DNA of 64,000 bases from Bacillota bacterium (GTDB lineage Bacteria; Bacillota; Desulfotomaculia; Desulfotomaculales; Desulforudaceae): NCBI GenBank assembly GCA_040757205.1, contig JBFLXL010000003.1, positions 124,001-188,000 on the forward strand, in the 5' to 3' direction. Each line of letters starts with the position of its first letter. Positions within the stretch are counted from its first letter, which is position 1. The position numbers and the translations under genes were made by a program. The notes under the pieces are model-generated. The model was not told the DNA's origin, did not search any database, and worked only from the letters and a program-made list of their open reading frames with translations. Shown one piece after another: positions 50,458 through 58,114 of this stretch.

Positions 50458-51378
50458 ATGATCAGATCGTTGAGTGCGGGCGTTTCGGGCCTGCGCAACC
50501 ACCAGATCCGCATGGACGTCATCGCCAACAATATCGCCAACGTGAACGCCACGGCCTTCAAGATGGGCCGGGTGAACTTTCAGGAGGTCTTGAGCCAAAA
50601 CATCCGCGGCAACTCAGCGTCCAACATCGGCGTGGACTCGGTCAACCCGGCCCAGATCGGCTTGGGGATGACGGTGCAGTCCATCGACATGCTGTTCGGC
50701 CAGGGTTCGCCCACCACCACCAACCGGGTGCTGGACATCATGATCGATGGCAATGGCTTTTTCCGCCTCGGAAGATGGGGCGGGACCAGCATCATCGAGT
50801 ACAGCTACACCCGCGACGGCTCGTTCTATGTGAACAACGAGGGTTACCTGGTAAACGCGGCCGGGCTGCATGTGCTGGGTGTGGGTGAGGCGAGCCGGCT
50901 GAATCCAACTGACATTGCGAACGTGAATGCCGGAACTTATACTGTGCCCGCAGGTCCCGGGGAGCGGATCCGGATTTTTGACCCTGCGGCCGCTCCCGGA
51001 GGGCCATTGCCCAACAGCCTGACCACCCTGCGCATCGACCCGAACGGCTTGGTATATATCAACGGGCAAATGGACCGGGCCGCCCTGATCCTGGTTGACA
51101 ACTACAGCAATCCGGAAAACCTCTCCCGCCTGGGGGGCAATCTGTACGAGGTGCCCCTGACCGGCACTCCCCCCGTTCCCTACAACCAGGGTTGGGGTGT
51201 GCCCGGCGGCACGGGCGGCCAGGGTAAATTGCTTTCCGGGGCCCTGGAGATGTCGAACGTGGACCTGTCCACCGAGTTCGCCAACATGATCACCACCCAG
51301 CGCGGCTTCCAGGCCAATGCGCGGGTAATCACCGTTTCGGACGAGATGCTGCAAGAGCTGATCAACCTGAAGCGATAA
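50458..51378 (+). CDS. flgE: Flagellar hook protein FlgE
   Basis: Hook subunit. 306 residues: N-terminal SLSAGVSGLRNHQIRMDVIANNIANVNATAFK, mid-region TRDGSFYVNNEGYLVNAAGLHVLG, and C-terminal LSGALEMSNVDLSTEFANMITTQRGFQANARVITVSDEMLQELINLKR. All marks of FlgE/FlgG-like proteins; position after flgD makes it the hook. Compact, with a small outer domain. ATG 50458 after GGGAGGACATCTTAA. flbD, which often follows flgE, is not present. Confidence 0.95.
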   Translation: MIRSLSAGVSGLRNHQIRMDVIANNIANVNATAFKMGRVNFQEVLSQNIRGNSASNIGVDSVNPAQIGLGMTVQSIDMLFGQGSPTTTNRVLDIMIDGNGFFRLGRWGGTSIIEYSYTRDGSFYVNNEGYLVNAAGLHVLGVGEASRLNPTDIANVNAGTYTVPAGPGERIRIFDPAAAPGGPLPNSLTTLRIDPNGLVYINGQMDRAALILVDNYSNPENLSRLGGNLYEVPLTGTPPVPYNQGWGVPGGTGGQGKLLSGALEMSNVDLSTEFANMITTQRGFQANARVITVSDEMLQELINLKR

Positions 51379-51406
51379 CGAAGAGAGAGCGGGGGATGTT
51401 GAAGTA

Positions 51407-51889
51407 ATGGCTGCAGGCCGGGAACCGAACACGGCACCAAACGCCGCCGCCCCGAAAAAGAAGAAGAGGAGCAAGTTCCTGCTGGTGGTGCTGGTTTTGT
51501 TGGTGGCCGCCGCCGGGGCGGCCGCTTTCAACTTCTTTAAGCCCGGCGGGGCGGAGACGGGACAGAAGGCGGAAAAACCGGCGGTTACCAAGACGATGGA
51601 TTTCGGCAACCTGGTGGTAAACTTGGCGGATCCGCCCGGCGGCCGGTACTTCCGGATGGCGCTCACGCTGGAGTACGTTGATCCCGGGACCCTGGAGGAG
51701 GAACTCAAGGAAAAGGAACACCGGATCCGGGACGGGTTGGTGTTCCTCTTGCGGCAGAAAAGCAGCTCCGACCTGAGGGATCGGGAGGCGCCGGAGACCA
51801 TTCGGGAGGAAATCCGCCGCGAGATCAACCGGCATCTGGAGAAAGGCGAAATCAAGGAAGTCTATTTCACGGAGTTTCTGGTCCAGTAG
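51407..51889 (+). CDS. fliL: Flagellar basal body-associated protein FliL
   Basis: Membrane protein near the stator. 160 residues: basic cytosolic start (KKKKRSK), one transmembrane helix (FLLVVLVLLVAAAGAAAFNF), and a periplasmic domain (FGNLVVNLADPPGGRYFRMALTLEYV, IRDGLVFLLRQKSSSDL, KEVYFTEFLVQ). Family length and motifs. The region after it, where fliM would follow, contains only palindromic repeats. Confidence 0.94.
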   Translation: MAAGREPNTAPNAAAPKKKKRSKFLLVVLVLLVAAAGAAAFNFFKPGGAETGQKAEKPAVTKTMDFGNLVVNLADPPGGRYFRMALTLEYVDPGTLEEELKEKEHRIRDGLVFLLRQKSSSDLRDREAPETIREEIRREINRHLEKGEIKEVYFTEFLVQ

Positions 51890-51944
51890 GACTCGAGGAT
51901 AAGGGACGGGTGACACGGGGGTTGATGCACGAGGGCAAAAAAGG

Positions 51945-52016
51945 GAAAAAAGGGGGACAGTCCCCCTTTTTGGGGAACTTGTTTCAAAGTAAAAAGGGGG
52001 ACTGTCCCCCTTTATC
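51945..52016. repeat. Paired GGGGACAGTCCCC palindromes between fliL and fliN
   Basis: AAAAAGGGGGACAGTCCCCC (51949-51969 region), a 21-base middle TGGGGAACTTGTTTCAAAGT, then AAAAAGGGGGACTGTCCCCC (51991-52011). The two units are inverted relative to each other and can pair as one large hairpin. No gene lies between 51890 and 52037. Confidence 0.92.
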
Positions 52017-52037
52017 GGGGCAGGTGAGTGAGCGTTG

Positions 52038-52421
52038 ATGAATGAGGAAGAAATCAGGCGGTTTTTGTCCGGCCTGGAGCAGGAACCGGGTCCCACCGTA
52101 AAAAAGGTGCAGTTCCCCCGGTTTGAGCGGGCCGGCAAGGCCGGGATCCCCGGGTCAAGGTTTTCCTTGGAGTACCTGGACGACGTTCAAGTGAACGTAT
52201 CCGCGGAGCTGGGAAGAATGACCTTGACCGTCGGGGAATTCCTGCGGCTGCACGAGGGCTCGGTTGTCGGCTTGGACCGGGCGGCGGGCGAAACCATCGA
52301 CGTGATGGTCAACGGTGTGAAGGTGGCCCGGGGCGAGGTGCTGGTCATCAACGACTCCTTCGTGGTCCGGGTGCATTCCATTACCCAACCGCAGGCGCCC
52401 GGCGCGGAGAAACAGCCGTGA
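52038..52421 (+). CDS. fliN: Small flagellar switch protein FliN/FliY with FliM-like N-terminal peptide
   Basis: 127 residues. The C-terminal SpoA domain (LEYLDDVQVNVSAELGRMTL, VDVMVNGVKVARGEVLVINDSFVVRV-type) is FliN. The N-terminus MNEEEIRRFLSGL resembles the LSQEEIDALL peptide of FliM and FliY that binds CheY-P. The CheC-like middle of FliY is missing and no fliM lies in the window. So this is a miniature FliY or the only C-ring outer protein here. ATG 52038 has AGGTGAG about 10 bases upstream; stop overlaps fliO (GTGA). Confidence 0.9.
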   Translation: MNEEEIRRFLSGLEQEPGPTVKKVQFPRFERAGKAGIPGSRFSLEYLDDVQVNVSAELGRMTLTVGEFLRLHEGSVVGLDRAAGETIDVMVNGVKVARGEVLVINDSFVVRVHSITQPQAPGAEKQP

Positions 52422-52936
52422 GCGAAGGCACTCTGGCCTTCCTGAGGCTGGCGGTCGCCCTGCCGCTGGTACTTCTGCTGTGCGTGGTGCTCTTGAAGTA
52501 CCTGGTGCCGCGAATGCTGTCCGGTATGGCCGGCGCGCGTCGGATGCGGGTGGTGGAGCAGTTGTCGCTCGGTCCGAAGACCGGGATGAGCCTGGTCCGG
52601 GTGGGGGGGCGATACTACCTGCTGGCCTACCACGAGGGTGCGGTGACGGTGGTGAAGGAGATGGACGAGCTGCCGGAGGTCTTTCAGACGGAAACACCGG
52701 ACGAAGGGGACGGCAAAGGGGACAGTCCCCCTAAGGGGCAAAGGGGACAGTCCCCCTGGAGGGGCAAAGGGGACAGTCCCCCTGGCGGGTCCCGTGGCGG
52801 GGACAGTCCGGGCACCGCCGCCCGTGAGCCGGGCACCGCCGCCCCGGCGGTCGGGGCCCAAAAGGGACTGTCCCCCTTGGGATGGCGCGCGCTCTACGGG
52901 AGATTTGCCCGGTTCCGCGCGGGGCGCGGTCGATGA
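52418..52936 (+). CDS. fliO: Flagellar export protein FliO with a tail of palindromic repeats
   Basis: Small membrane assembly factor for the FliP-FliQ-FliR gate. One TM helix about 8-30 (LRLAVALPLVLLLCVVLLKY), then the family segment GARRMRVVEQLSLGPKTGMSLVRVGGRYYLLAYHEGAVTVV. From about residue 98 to 154 the tail is encoded by three complete GGGGACAGTCCCC units, one partial unit and a final GGGACTGTCCCCC (52718-52877), giving GDSPP, GQSP and GLSP runs. The tail lies after the conserved core, in a part of FliO that is normally variable. 172 residues. Confidence 0.92.
   Translation: MSEGTLAFLRLAVALPLVLLLCVVLLKYLVPRMLSGMAGARRMRVVEQLSLGPKTGMSLVRVGGRYYLLAYHEGAVTVVKEMDELPEVFQTETPDEGDGKGDSPPKGQRGQSPWRGKGDSPPGGSRGGDSPGTAAREPGTAAPAVGAQKGLSPLGWRALYGRFARFRAGRGR
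52715..52880. repeat. Cluster of GGGGACAGTCCCC palindromes inside fliO
   Basis: Units at 52718-52731, 52743-52756, 52769-52782, a partial one at about 52799-52809 and an inverted one at 52863-52877, the last just before the start of fliP. Stop-free in the fliO frame. Confidence 0.92.
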
Positions 52937-53718
52937 GGCGGACCGCGTTCATCGTCGCGGCCGCCGCCGGACTGGCGGCTTACGCCGGTGCCCTGTGGGC
53001 CTCCGGGGGACTGTCCCCCTCGGTCGCCTGGGCTCAAGCCCCCTTGCCCATCCCGGACATCGACCTGACCATCGGCGAACCCGAATCGCCGGCCGAACTG
53101 GTATCCAGCGTCCGGCTCCTGATCTTTCTCACTGTAATATCGCTTCTCCCGGCCTTCCTGGTGATGGTGACCTCCTTCACCCGGATCGTGGTGGTGCTCG
53201 CGTTCCTGCGCATCGCCATCGGCATCCCCCAGGCGCCGCCGGGATCGGTGTTGATCGGTCTGGCCCTGTTCCTGACGGTATTCATTATGGCGCCGGTTTA
53301 CGCGCAGGTTAACGAGCAGGCGATTGAACCGTTTCTCCGGGAGGAGATCGACCAGGCGGAGGCCCAGGAAAGGGCGGCGGGGCCGTTGCGGGACTTCATG
53401 CTCCGGCACACCCGGGAGAAGGACCTGGACCTTTTCGTGCGCCTGGCCGAAATCGAAAACCCGGTTCCCAATGAACTGCCGATTACGGTGGTCATCCCGG
53501 CCTTCATCATCAGCGAGCTGAAGACGGCGTTCACCATGGGTTTTATGTTGTACCTGCCGTTTTTGATCATTGACATGGTGGTGGCCAGCATTCTGCTCTC
53601 CATGGGCATGTTCATGCTGCCGCCGGTAATGATCTCCCTGCCGTTCAAACTCCTTTTGTTTGTGCTGGTGGACGGCTGGTACCTGGTGGTCCAGTCCTTG
53701 GTGGAGAGCTTCTTCTGA
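52933..53718 (+). CDS. fliP: Flagellar export gate protein FliP with a repeat in its signal peptide
   Basis: Main subunit of the type III export gate. Mature part has the family motifs LRLLIFLTVISLLPAFLVM-type start, VTSFTRIVVVLAFLRIAIG, and ITVVIPAFIISELKTAFTMGFMLYLPFLIIDMVVASIL, four TM helices in all. The start is ATG 52933 (ATGA overlap with fliO). The first 35 residues are a cleavable signal peptide: MRRTAFIVAAAAGLAAYAGA, then SGGLSPS encoded by the palindrome at 53002-53023, then VAWAQA, a likely cleavage site. 261 residues. Confidence 0.94.
   Translation: MRRTAFIVAAAAGLAAYAGALWASGGLSPSVAWAQAPLPIPDIDLTIGEPESPAELVSSVRLLIFLTVISLLPAFLVMVTSFTRIVVVLAFLRIAIGIPQAPPGSVLIGLALFLTVFIMAPVYAQVNEQAIEPFLREEIDQAEAQERAAGPLRDFMLRHTREKDLDLFVRLAEIENPVPNELPITVVIPAFIISELKTAFTMGFMLYLPFLIIDMVVASILLSMGMFMLPPVMISLPFKLLLFVLVDGWYLVVQSLVESFF
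53002..53023. repeat. GGGGGACTGTCCCCC palindrome in the fliP signal peptide
   Basis: Perfect palindrome, in frame, between the hydrophobic core and the predicted signal peptidase site of FliP. Confidence 0.9.
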
Positions 53719-53742
53719 GTGGAGGGAGCGTGACCAAAGCCG

Positions 53743-54006
53743 ATGTCCGACACCCTGGCGGTGGAACTGGTCCAAAAAGCGCTGATGATGATCCTGCTGC
53801 TGACGGCGCCGCCCCTGCTGGTGAGCCTCTTGGTCGGGTTGGTAATCAGTATCCTGCAGGCGGCCACCCAGGTCCAGGACCAGATGATCACCTTCGTGCC
53901 GCGGATGATAGCGGTGTTCCTGGCGCTCTTGCTCCTGGCGTCGTGGTACGTGAAGATGCTCACCGACTACACCGCGGACCTCTTCGGACGCATGTCCGGG
54001 GTTTGA
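53743..54006 (+). CDS. fliQ: Flagellar export gate protein FliQ
   Basis: Export gate subunit with two membrane helices. 87 residues: ALMMILLLTAPPLLVSLLVGLVISIL, QAATQVQDQMITFVPRM (the conserved QxxTQxQ loop) and a second hydrophobic helix VFLALLLLASWYV. Standard length. ATG 53743; between fliP and fliR. Confidence 0.95.
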   Translation: MSDTLAVELVQKALMMILLLTAPPLLVSLLVGLVISILQAATQVQDQMITFVPRMIAVFLALLLLASWYVKMLTDYTADLFGRMSGV

Positions 54007-54013
54007 GGCCGGT

Positions 54014-54799
54014 ATGGAGCAATTGGTGGACCTCGGGCAGATGGTTACTTTTCTGCTGGTGTTTACCCGGCTCGCGGCGTTCATCGCCGTCTGCCCGGTG
54101 TTCGCGATACGGGGGGTCCCGCCGGCGGTGAAAGCGGGCCTGGCTTTCGTGCTTGCGCTGGCGTTGTTGCCGGCCGCGCAGGCGCAGGCGGCGCCGCCGC
54201 CGCTGGACAGCTTCCTGGGGTTTGCCCTGGCGCTGGCCAAAGAGGCGGCGGTCGGGCTGGGACTGGGGATTTTTACCGGCCTGGTGTTCCAAGGGTTCCT
54301 GCTGGCCGGGCAGTACATCGGGTTCCAGATCGGCTTCGCCATGGCCGAGATGATGAATCCGGGCACGGAAGGGGAGCGGGCGCTCGTCTCCCGGTTGATG
54401 TGGCTTTTTGCCCTGGTGTTCTTCGTGTCCATCGACGGGCACCACCTGCTCATCGCCGGGCTGGCCCAGAGCTTTGAACTGGTGCCTCTGGGCGCCGCTC
54501 TCCCCCAGATGAAGACCACCCTGTTCATGGCCAAGACCTACGGAGGACTGTACCTGATCGCCCTGACCGTCGCCGCGCCGGTGATGGCGGTGCTTTTAGC
54601 GACCGATGCCATCCTGGGGCTGATGGTCCGGATGGTGCCCCAGATCAACGTGTTCATGCTCGGTTTCCCGGTAAAAATCCTCGCCGGCCTGTTCGCGCTG
54701 ATGGTGGCCGTCCCGGTGATCGGCTGGGTCATGACCCGGGCGTTCGGGCGGATGACCGAGGACCTGTTGGTATTGATGAAGCTTTTGGGGAGCGGCTGA
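54014..54799 (+). CDS. fliR: Flagellar export gate protein FliR
   Basis: 261 residues of multi-helical export gate subunit. LVFTRLAAFIAVCPVFAIRGVPPAVKAGLAFVLALALLPA near the N-terminus, GLVFQGFLLAGQYIGFQIGFAMAEMMNP in the middle, and the C-terminal helices (LIALTVAAPVMAVLLATDAILGLMVRMVPQINVFMLGFPVKI) are typical. ATG 54014 with GAGGCCGG. Two bases before flhB. Confidence 0.95.
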   Translation: MEQLVDLGQMVTFLLVFTRLAAFIAVCPVFAIRGVPPAVKAGLAFVLALALLPAAQAQAAPPPLDSFLGFALALAKEAAVGLGLGIFTGLVFQGFLLAGQYIGFQIGFAMAEMMNPGTEGERALVSRLMWLFALVFFVSIDGHHLLIAGLAQSFELVPLGAALPQMKTTLFMAKTYGGLYLIALTVAAPVMAVLLATDAILGLMVRMVPQINVFMLGFPVKILAGLFALMVAVPVIGWVMTRAFGRMTEDLLVLMKLLGSG

Positions 54800-54800
54800 G

Positions 54801-55946
54801 ATGGCGGAGGGGCGAGAATCGGGGCAGCTGAAAACGGAACAACCCACGCCGCGCAGGCTCCAGGAGGCCCGGCGCAAAGGCCAGGTGGCCAAGAGCAGGG
54901 ACCTCACCGGGGCGGTGAGCCTGGCCGCGATTCTCCTGCTGTTCCTCGTGGGGCTGGAAGGGTTTATCATCAGCCTGCAACGGTTGTTCTCGGTGTACCT
55001 GCAAAATTTCACCGGTTACAGCCCGACGGCCGAAAACACGAGCTACTTCGTGCTGCTGTCGCTGACCTTGTTTTCGGGGGTGATCCTGCCCGTGGTGGCC
55101 GTCGCGTTTTTCGTCACGGTACTCGTTAGTTTTGCCCAGGTAGGTTTCGTCTTCGCCCCAAGCGTGCTGGCGGTGAAACTCGAGCGGCTGAACCCGGTGC
55201 AGGGATTCAAGCGGATCTTCAGCGGCCAAGGCCTGTTCGAGTCCGCGAAGGCGACGCTGATCATCTTCCTGGTCGGCACCATTTGTTTTTGGGTACTGTA
55301 CGCCCGCGTCGGGGATTTGCTCATCCTTTCCGCCATGAGTCCCGGACAAGGGCTGTACCTGTTGCACAACGTGCTGCTCGCGGTGGCGGCCGCGGCGGCC
55401 GGCGCCTACCTCCTGATCGCGGTGCTGGACCTGGTGTACCAGCGGCACACGCACCACAAGAGCCTGATGATGACCCGGTCCGAGGTCCGCGACGAGTACC
55501 GCCAGACGGAGGGCGACCCGCACCTGAAGAGCTGGCTCCGGAAGCGGCAGCGGGAGATTTCCTTGAACCGGATCAAGGACGAGGTGCCGCGCGCGACCGT
55601 GGTGGTCACCAACCCGATCCACGTGGCGGTGGTCCTGCGCTACAAGGAGGGGGAAATGAGCGCGCCGCAGGTGACAGCCAAGGGCGCGGGGTACCTGGCG
55701 GAGCGGATCAAGGAACTGGCCGCGGAGCACCGGGTGCCGGTGGTGGAAAACCGGGAGCTGGCCCAGTACCTTTACCGGCGGACGGCGGTGGGCGAGAGCG
55801 TCCCGGTGGCCGTTTACCAGGCGGTGGCCGAGATCCTGGCCATGATCTACCGCCTGAAATGGAAGTCGGAAGTCGGAAGTCGGAAGTCGGAATTCAGGAG
55901 ACAGGAGACAGAATTTAGAATCCAGAATTCAGAATCCAGAAGCTAG
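54801..55946 (+). CDS. flhB: Flagellar export switch protein FlhB with repeat-derived tail
   Basis: Export gate protein that switches from rod/hook to filament substrates after autocleavage. 381 residues: RRLQEARRKGQVAKSRDL start, four TM helices (about 30-210), and the cytoplasmic part with NPIH (Asn271-Pro272; usually NPTH), AKGAGYLAERIKELA, VPVVENRELAQYLY and VPVAVYQAVAEILAMIYRL. From about residue 355 the tail (KSEVGSRKSEFRRQE and on) is encoded by GTCGGAA tandem units and the AATCCAGAATTCAGAATCC repeat seen also at 1606-1640. Cleavage between Asn and Pro is still expected. Confidence 0.95.
   Translation: MAEGRESGQLKTEQPTPRRLQEARRKGQVAKSRDLTGAVSLAAILLLFLVGLEGFIISLQRLFSVYLQNFTGYSPTAENTSYFVLLSLTLFSGVILPVVAVAFFVTVLVSFAQVGFVFAPSVLAVKLERLNPVQGFKRIFSGQGLFESAKATLIIFLVGTICFWVLYARVGDLLILSAMSPGQGLYLLHNVLLAVAAAAAGAYLLIAVLDLVYQRHTHHKSLMMTRSEVRDEYRQTEGDPHLKSWLRKRQREISLNRIKDEVPRATVVVTNPIHVAVVLRYKEGEMSAPQVTAKGAGYLAERIKELAAEHRVPVVENRELAQYLYRRTAVGESVPVAVYQAVAEILAMIYRLKWKSEVGSRKSEFRRQETEFRIQNSESRS
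55862..55946. repeat. GTCGGAA tandem units and AGAATCCAGAATTCAGAATC repeat at the flhB end
   Basis: GAAGTCG repeated about three times (55862-55890), then AATTCAGGAGACAGGAGACAG, then AGAATCCAGAATTCAGAATC (55917-55936), near-identical to the gap after obg. The flhB stop is inside. A G-rich stretch continues to 56030. Confidence 0.85.
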
Positions 55947-56038
55947 GAGTCAGAATTTGGGGGACGGGGGACCCGGGACAGGAAAAGGGGCGGGAGACCG
56001 GGACCGGCGGCTGACGACCGGAGAGGGGAGGGCGGGCC

Positions 56039-58114
56039 ATGGCGGCGGTGGTGGAACGGCAGCCCTGGATCAAACGGTACACGGACATAATTGTTGCGGG
56101 CCTGATTGTCGGCATCGTACTCCTGATCATCATCCCCCTGCCGCCGGCCGCCCTGGACTTCTTCTTGGTCATCAGCCTCGTGCTCGGGATGGTCATCCTT
56201 TTAATTACGCTCTTTGTGACCGACGCCCTGGAGTTCTCGGTATTTCCCACGTTGCTTCTGGTGGTCACCCTTTACCGTTTGGCGCTGAACATCTCCTCCA
56301 CCCGGCTCATCCTGAGCGAGGCGGAGGCCGGCCAGGTGATCGCCGCTTTCGGCGAGTTCGTGGTCGGCGGGAGTTATATCGTGGGGTTCATTGTGTTTCT
56401 GATTATCACCCTGGTCCAGTTCGTGGTCATCACGAACGGGTCCGGCCGGGTGGCCGAGGTGGCCGCCCGGTTCACCCTGGACGCCATGCCCGGGAAGCAG
56501 ATGGCGGTCGACTCCGATTTCAACGCCGGGCTGATCACCGAGCAGGAGGCCCGGGAGCGGCGCCGGCGGCTGCAGCGGGAGTCGGACTTCTACGGGGCGA
56601 TGGACGGCGCCACCAAGTTCGTGCGCGGGGACGCCATCGCCGGGCTGGTGATTGTGTTCATCAACATCGTCGGGGGGCTGGTGATCGGCATTACGGTAAT
56701 GCAGATGGACGCGCAGCAGGCGCTGACCACCTTCACCATCCTGACCATCGGCGACGGCCTGGTCACCCAGATTCCGGCCATACTGGTATCCACCGCCACC
56801 GGCATCCTGGTGACCAGGGCCGCTTCGGACACGGGCTTCGGGGACGACCTTTCCCGGCAGTTCTTGAGTTTTCCGCGGGTGCTGGTGGTGGTTGCGGGTG
56901 TGCTGGTGGTGATGGGCCTTATTCCGGCCATGCCGAACCTCTTGTTGCTGGGGATGGGCTCGGCTCTTGGTTTTCTGGCTTACAACCTGAACCGGGAGGA
57001 ACGCCGCCGCGAGGCGGCGACCGCCCGGGAGGCGGCCGCCAAGGAAGTGCGCGAGCAAAAACGCGAGCCGGAAAACGTGCTCGCCTATTTCCAGGTCGAC
57101 CCGCTGGAAGTGGAGATCGGATACAACCTGATCCCGCTGGCCAGCGAGGAACAGGGCGGCGACCTTTTGCACCGGGTGGCCGGTGTGCGGCGGACAAGCG
57201 CCCAGGAACTCGGCGTTTACGTCCGCCCGATCCGGATCAGGGACAATTTGCAGTTGAAGCCGAACAGCTACGTCTTTAAAATGCGCGGCGCGGAAGCGGC
57301 GGAGGGCGCGCTGGAACCCGGGCGTTATCTGGCGATGGACCCGGCGGGGGACCGGACCGTACGCGGTATTCCCACCCGGGAACCGACCTTTGGGCTGCCG
57401 GCCTGGTGGATCACGCCCGAGAACCGGGAAGCCGCCGAAATCGACGGGTTCACCGTGGTCGACCCGGCCACCGTCCTGGCGACGCACCTTTCCGAGTTCA
57501 TCAAGCGGCACGGGCATGAATTGCTGGGGCGGCAGGAGGTCCAGGAACTTTTAAACGTGGTCAAGGAGAAGAACCCGGCGGTGGTCGAGGAACTGGTTCC
57601 CGGCCTCCTGTCGCTGGGTGAGGTGCAGAAGGTGCTGCAAAATTTACTGAAAGAACGCGTCCCGATCCGCGACCTGGTTTCCGTCCTCGAGGCGCTGGCC
57701 GACTGCGCCCGGCAGGACCGGGACGAGGACACGCTGACCGAAGCGGCGCGCAAGGCGCTGTCCCGCACCATCTCCCGCCTGCACGCCGGGGAGGGCGGGA
57801 AAATCCGGGTGATCACCCTGCACCCGCGGCTTGAACAGCGGCTGATCGACGCCGTGCAGCCGACGGCGCTCGGCGCCTTCCCGGTCCTGGAACCGGGGGT
57901 TGCCCAAAGGTTCATTCAGAGCCTGGGGGCCGCGGTGGAAAGGGCGCAGGGCAAGGGGCATGTCGCGGCCCTGCTCTGCTCCAGCCGGGTGCGGCTGCCG
58001 CTCCGGCGCCTGACCGAGCGACATTTCCCGCACCTGTCCATCCTGGCGCTGCAGGAGATCGCGCCGCAGATTGACGTGGAGGCGACTGCGACGGTGACCT
58101 TGGATGAGGATTAA
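56039..58114 (+). CDS. flhA: Flagellar biosynthesis protein FlhA
   Basis: Largest export gate subunit, forming the cytoplasmic nonameric ring that binds chaperone-cargo. 691 residues: about eight TM helices in the first 330, with the FHIPEP-type loop (SVFPTLLLVVTLYRLALNISSTRLIL, FVVITNGSGRVAEVAARFTLDAMPGKQMAVDSDFNAG, AMDGATKFVRGDAIAGLVIVFINIVGGL) and a cytoplasmic domain after about 350. ATG 56039 after GGGGAGGG. 92 bases of G-rich repeat separate it from flhB. Overlaps flhF by 11 bases. Confidence 0.97.
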   Translation: MAAVVERQPWIKRYTDIIVAGLIVGIVLLIIIPLPPAALDFFLVISLVLGMVILLITLFVTDALEFSVFPTLLLVVTLYRLALNISSTRLILSEAEAGQVIAAFGEFVVGGSYIVGFIVFLIITLVQFVVITNGSGRVAEVAARFTLDAMPGKQMAVDSDFNAGLITEQEARERRRRLQRESDFYGAMDGATKFVRGDAIAGLVIVFINIVGGLVIGITVMQMDAQQALTTFTILTIGDGLVTQIPAILVSTATGILVTRAASDTGFGDDLSRQFLSFPRVLVVVAGVLVVMGLIPAMPNLLLLGMGSALGFLAYNLNREERRREAATAREAAAKEVREQKREPENVLAYFQVDPLEVEIGYNLIPLASEEQGGDLLHRVAGVRRTSAQELGVYVRPIRIRDNLQLKPNSYVFKMRGAEAAEGALEPGRYLAMDPAGDRTVRGIPTREPTFGLPAWWITPENREAAEIDGFTVVDPATVLATHLSEFIKRHGHELLGRQEVQELLNVVKEKNPAVVEELVPGLLSLGEVQKVLQNLLKERVPIRDLVSVLEALADCARQDRDEDTLTEAARKALSRTISRLHAGEGGKIRVITLHPRLEQRLIDAVQPTALGAFPVLEPGVAQRFIQSLGAAVERAQGKGHVAALLCSSRVRLPLRRLTERHFPHLSILALQEIAPQIDVEATATVTLDED

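Noticed and set aside
52894-57517. Long minus-strand frames opposite fliP-flhB and flhA
   Set aside because: The plus strand encodes complete, conserved export genes; the antisense translations are His/Gln/Arg-rich with no recognisable family.
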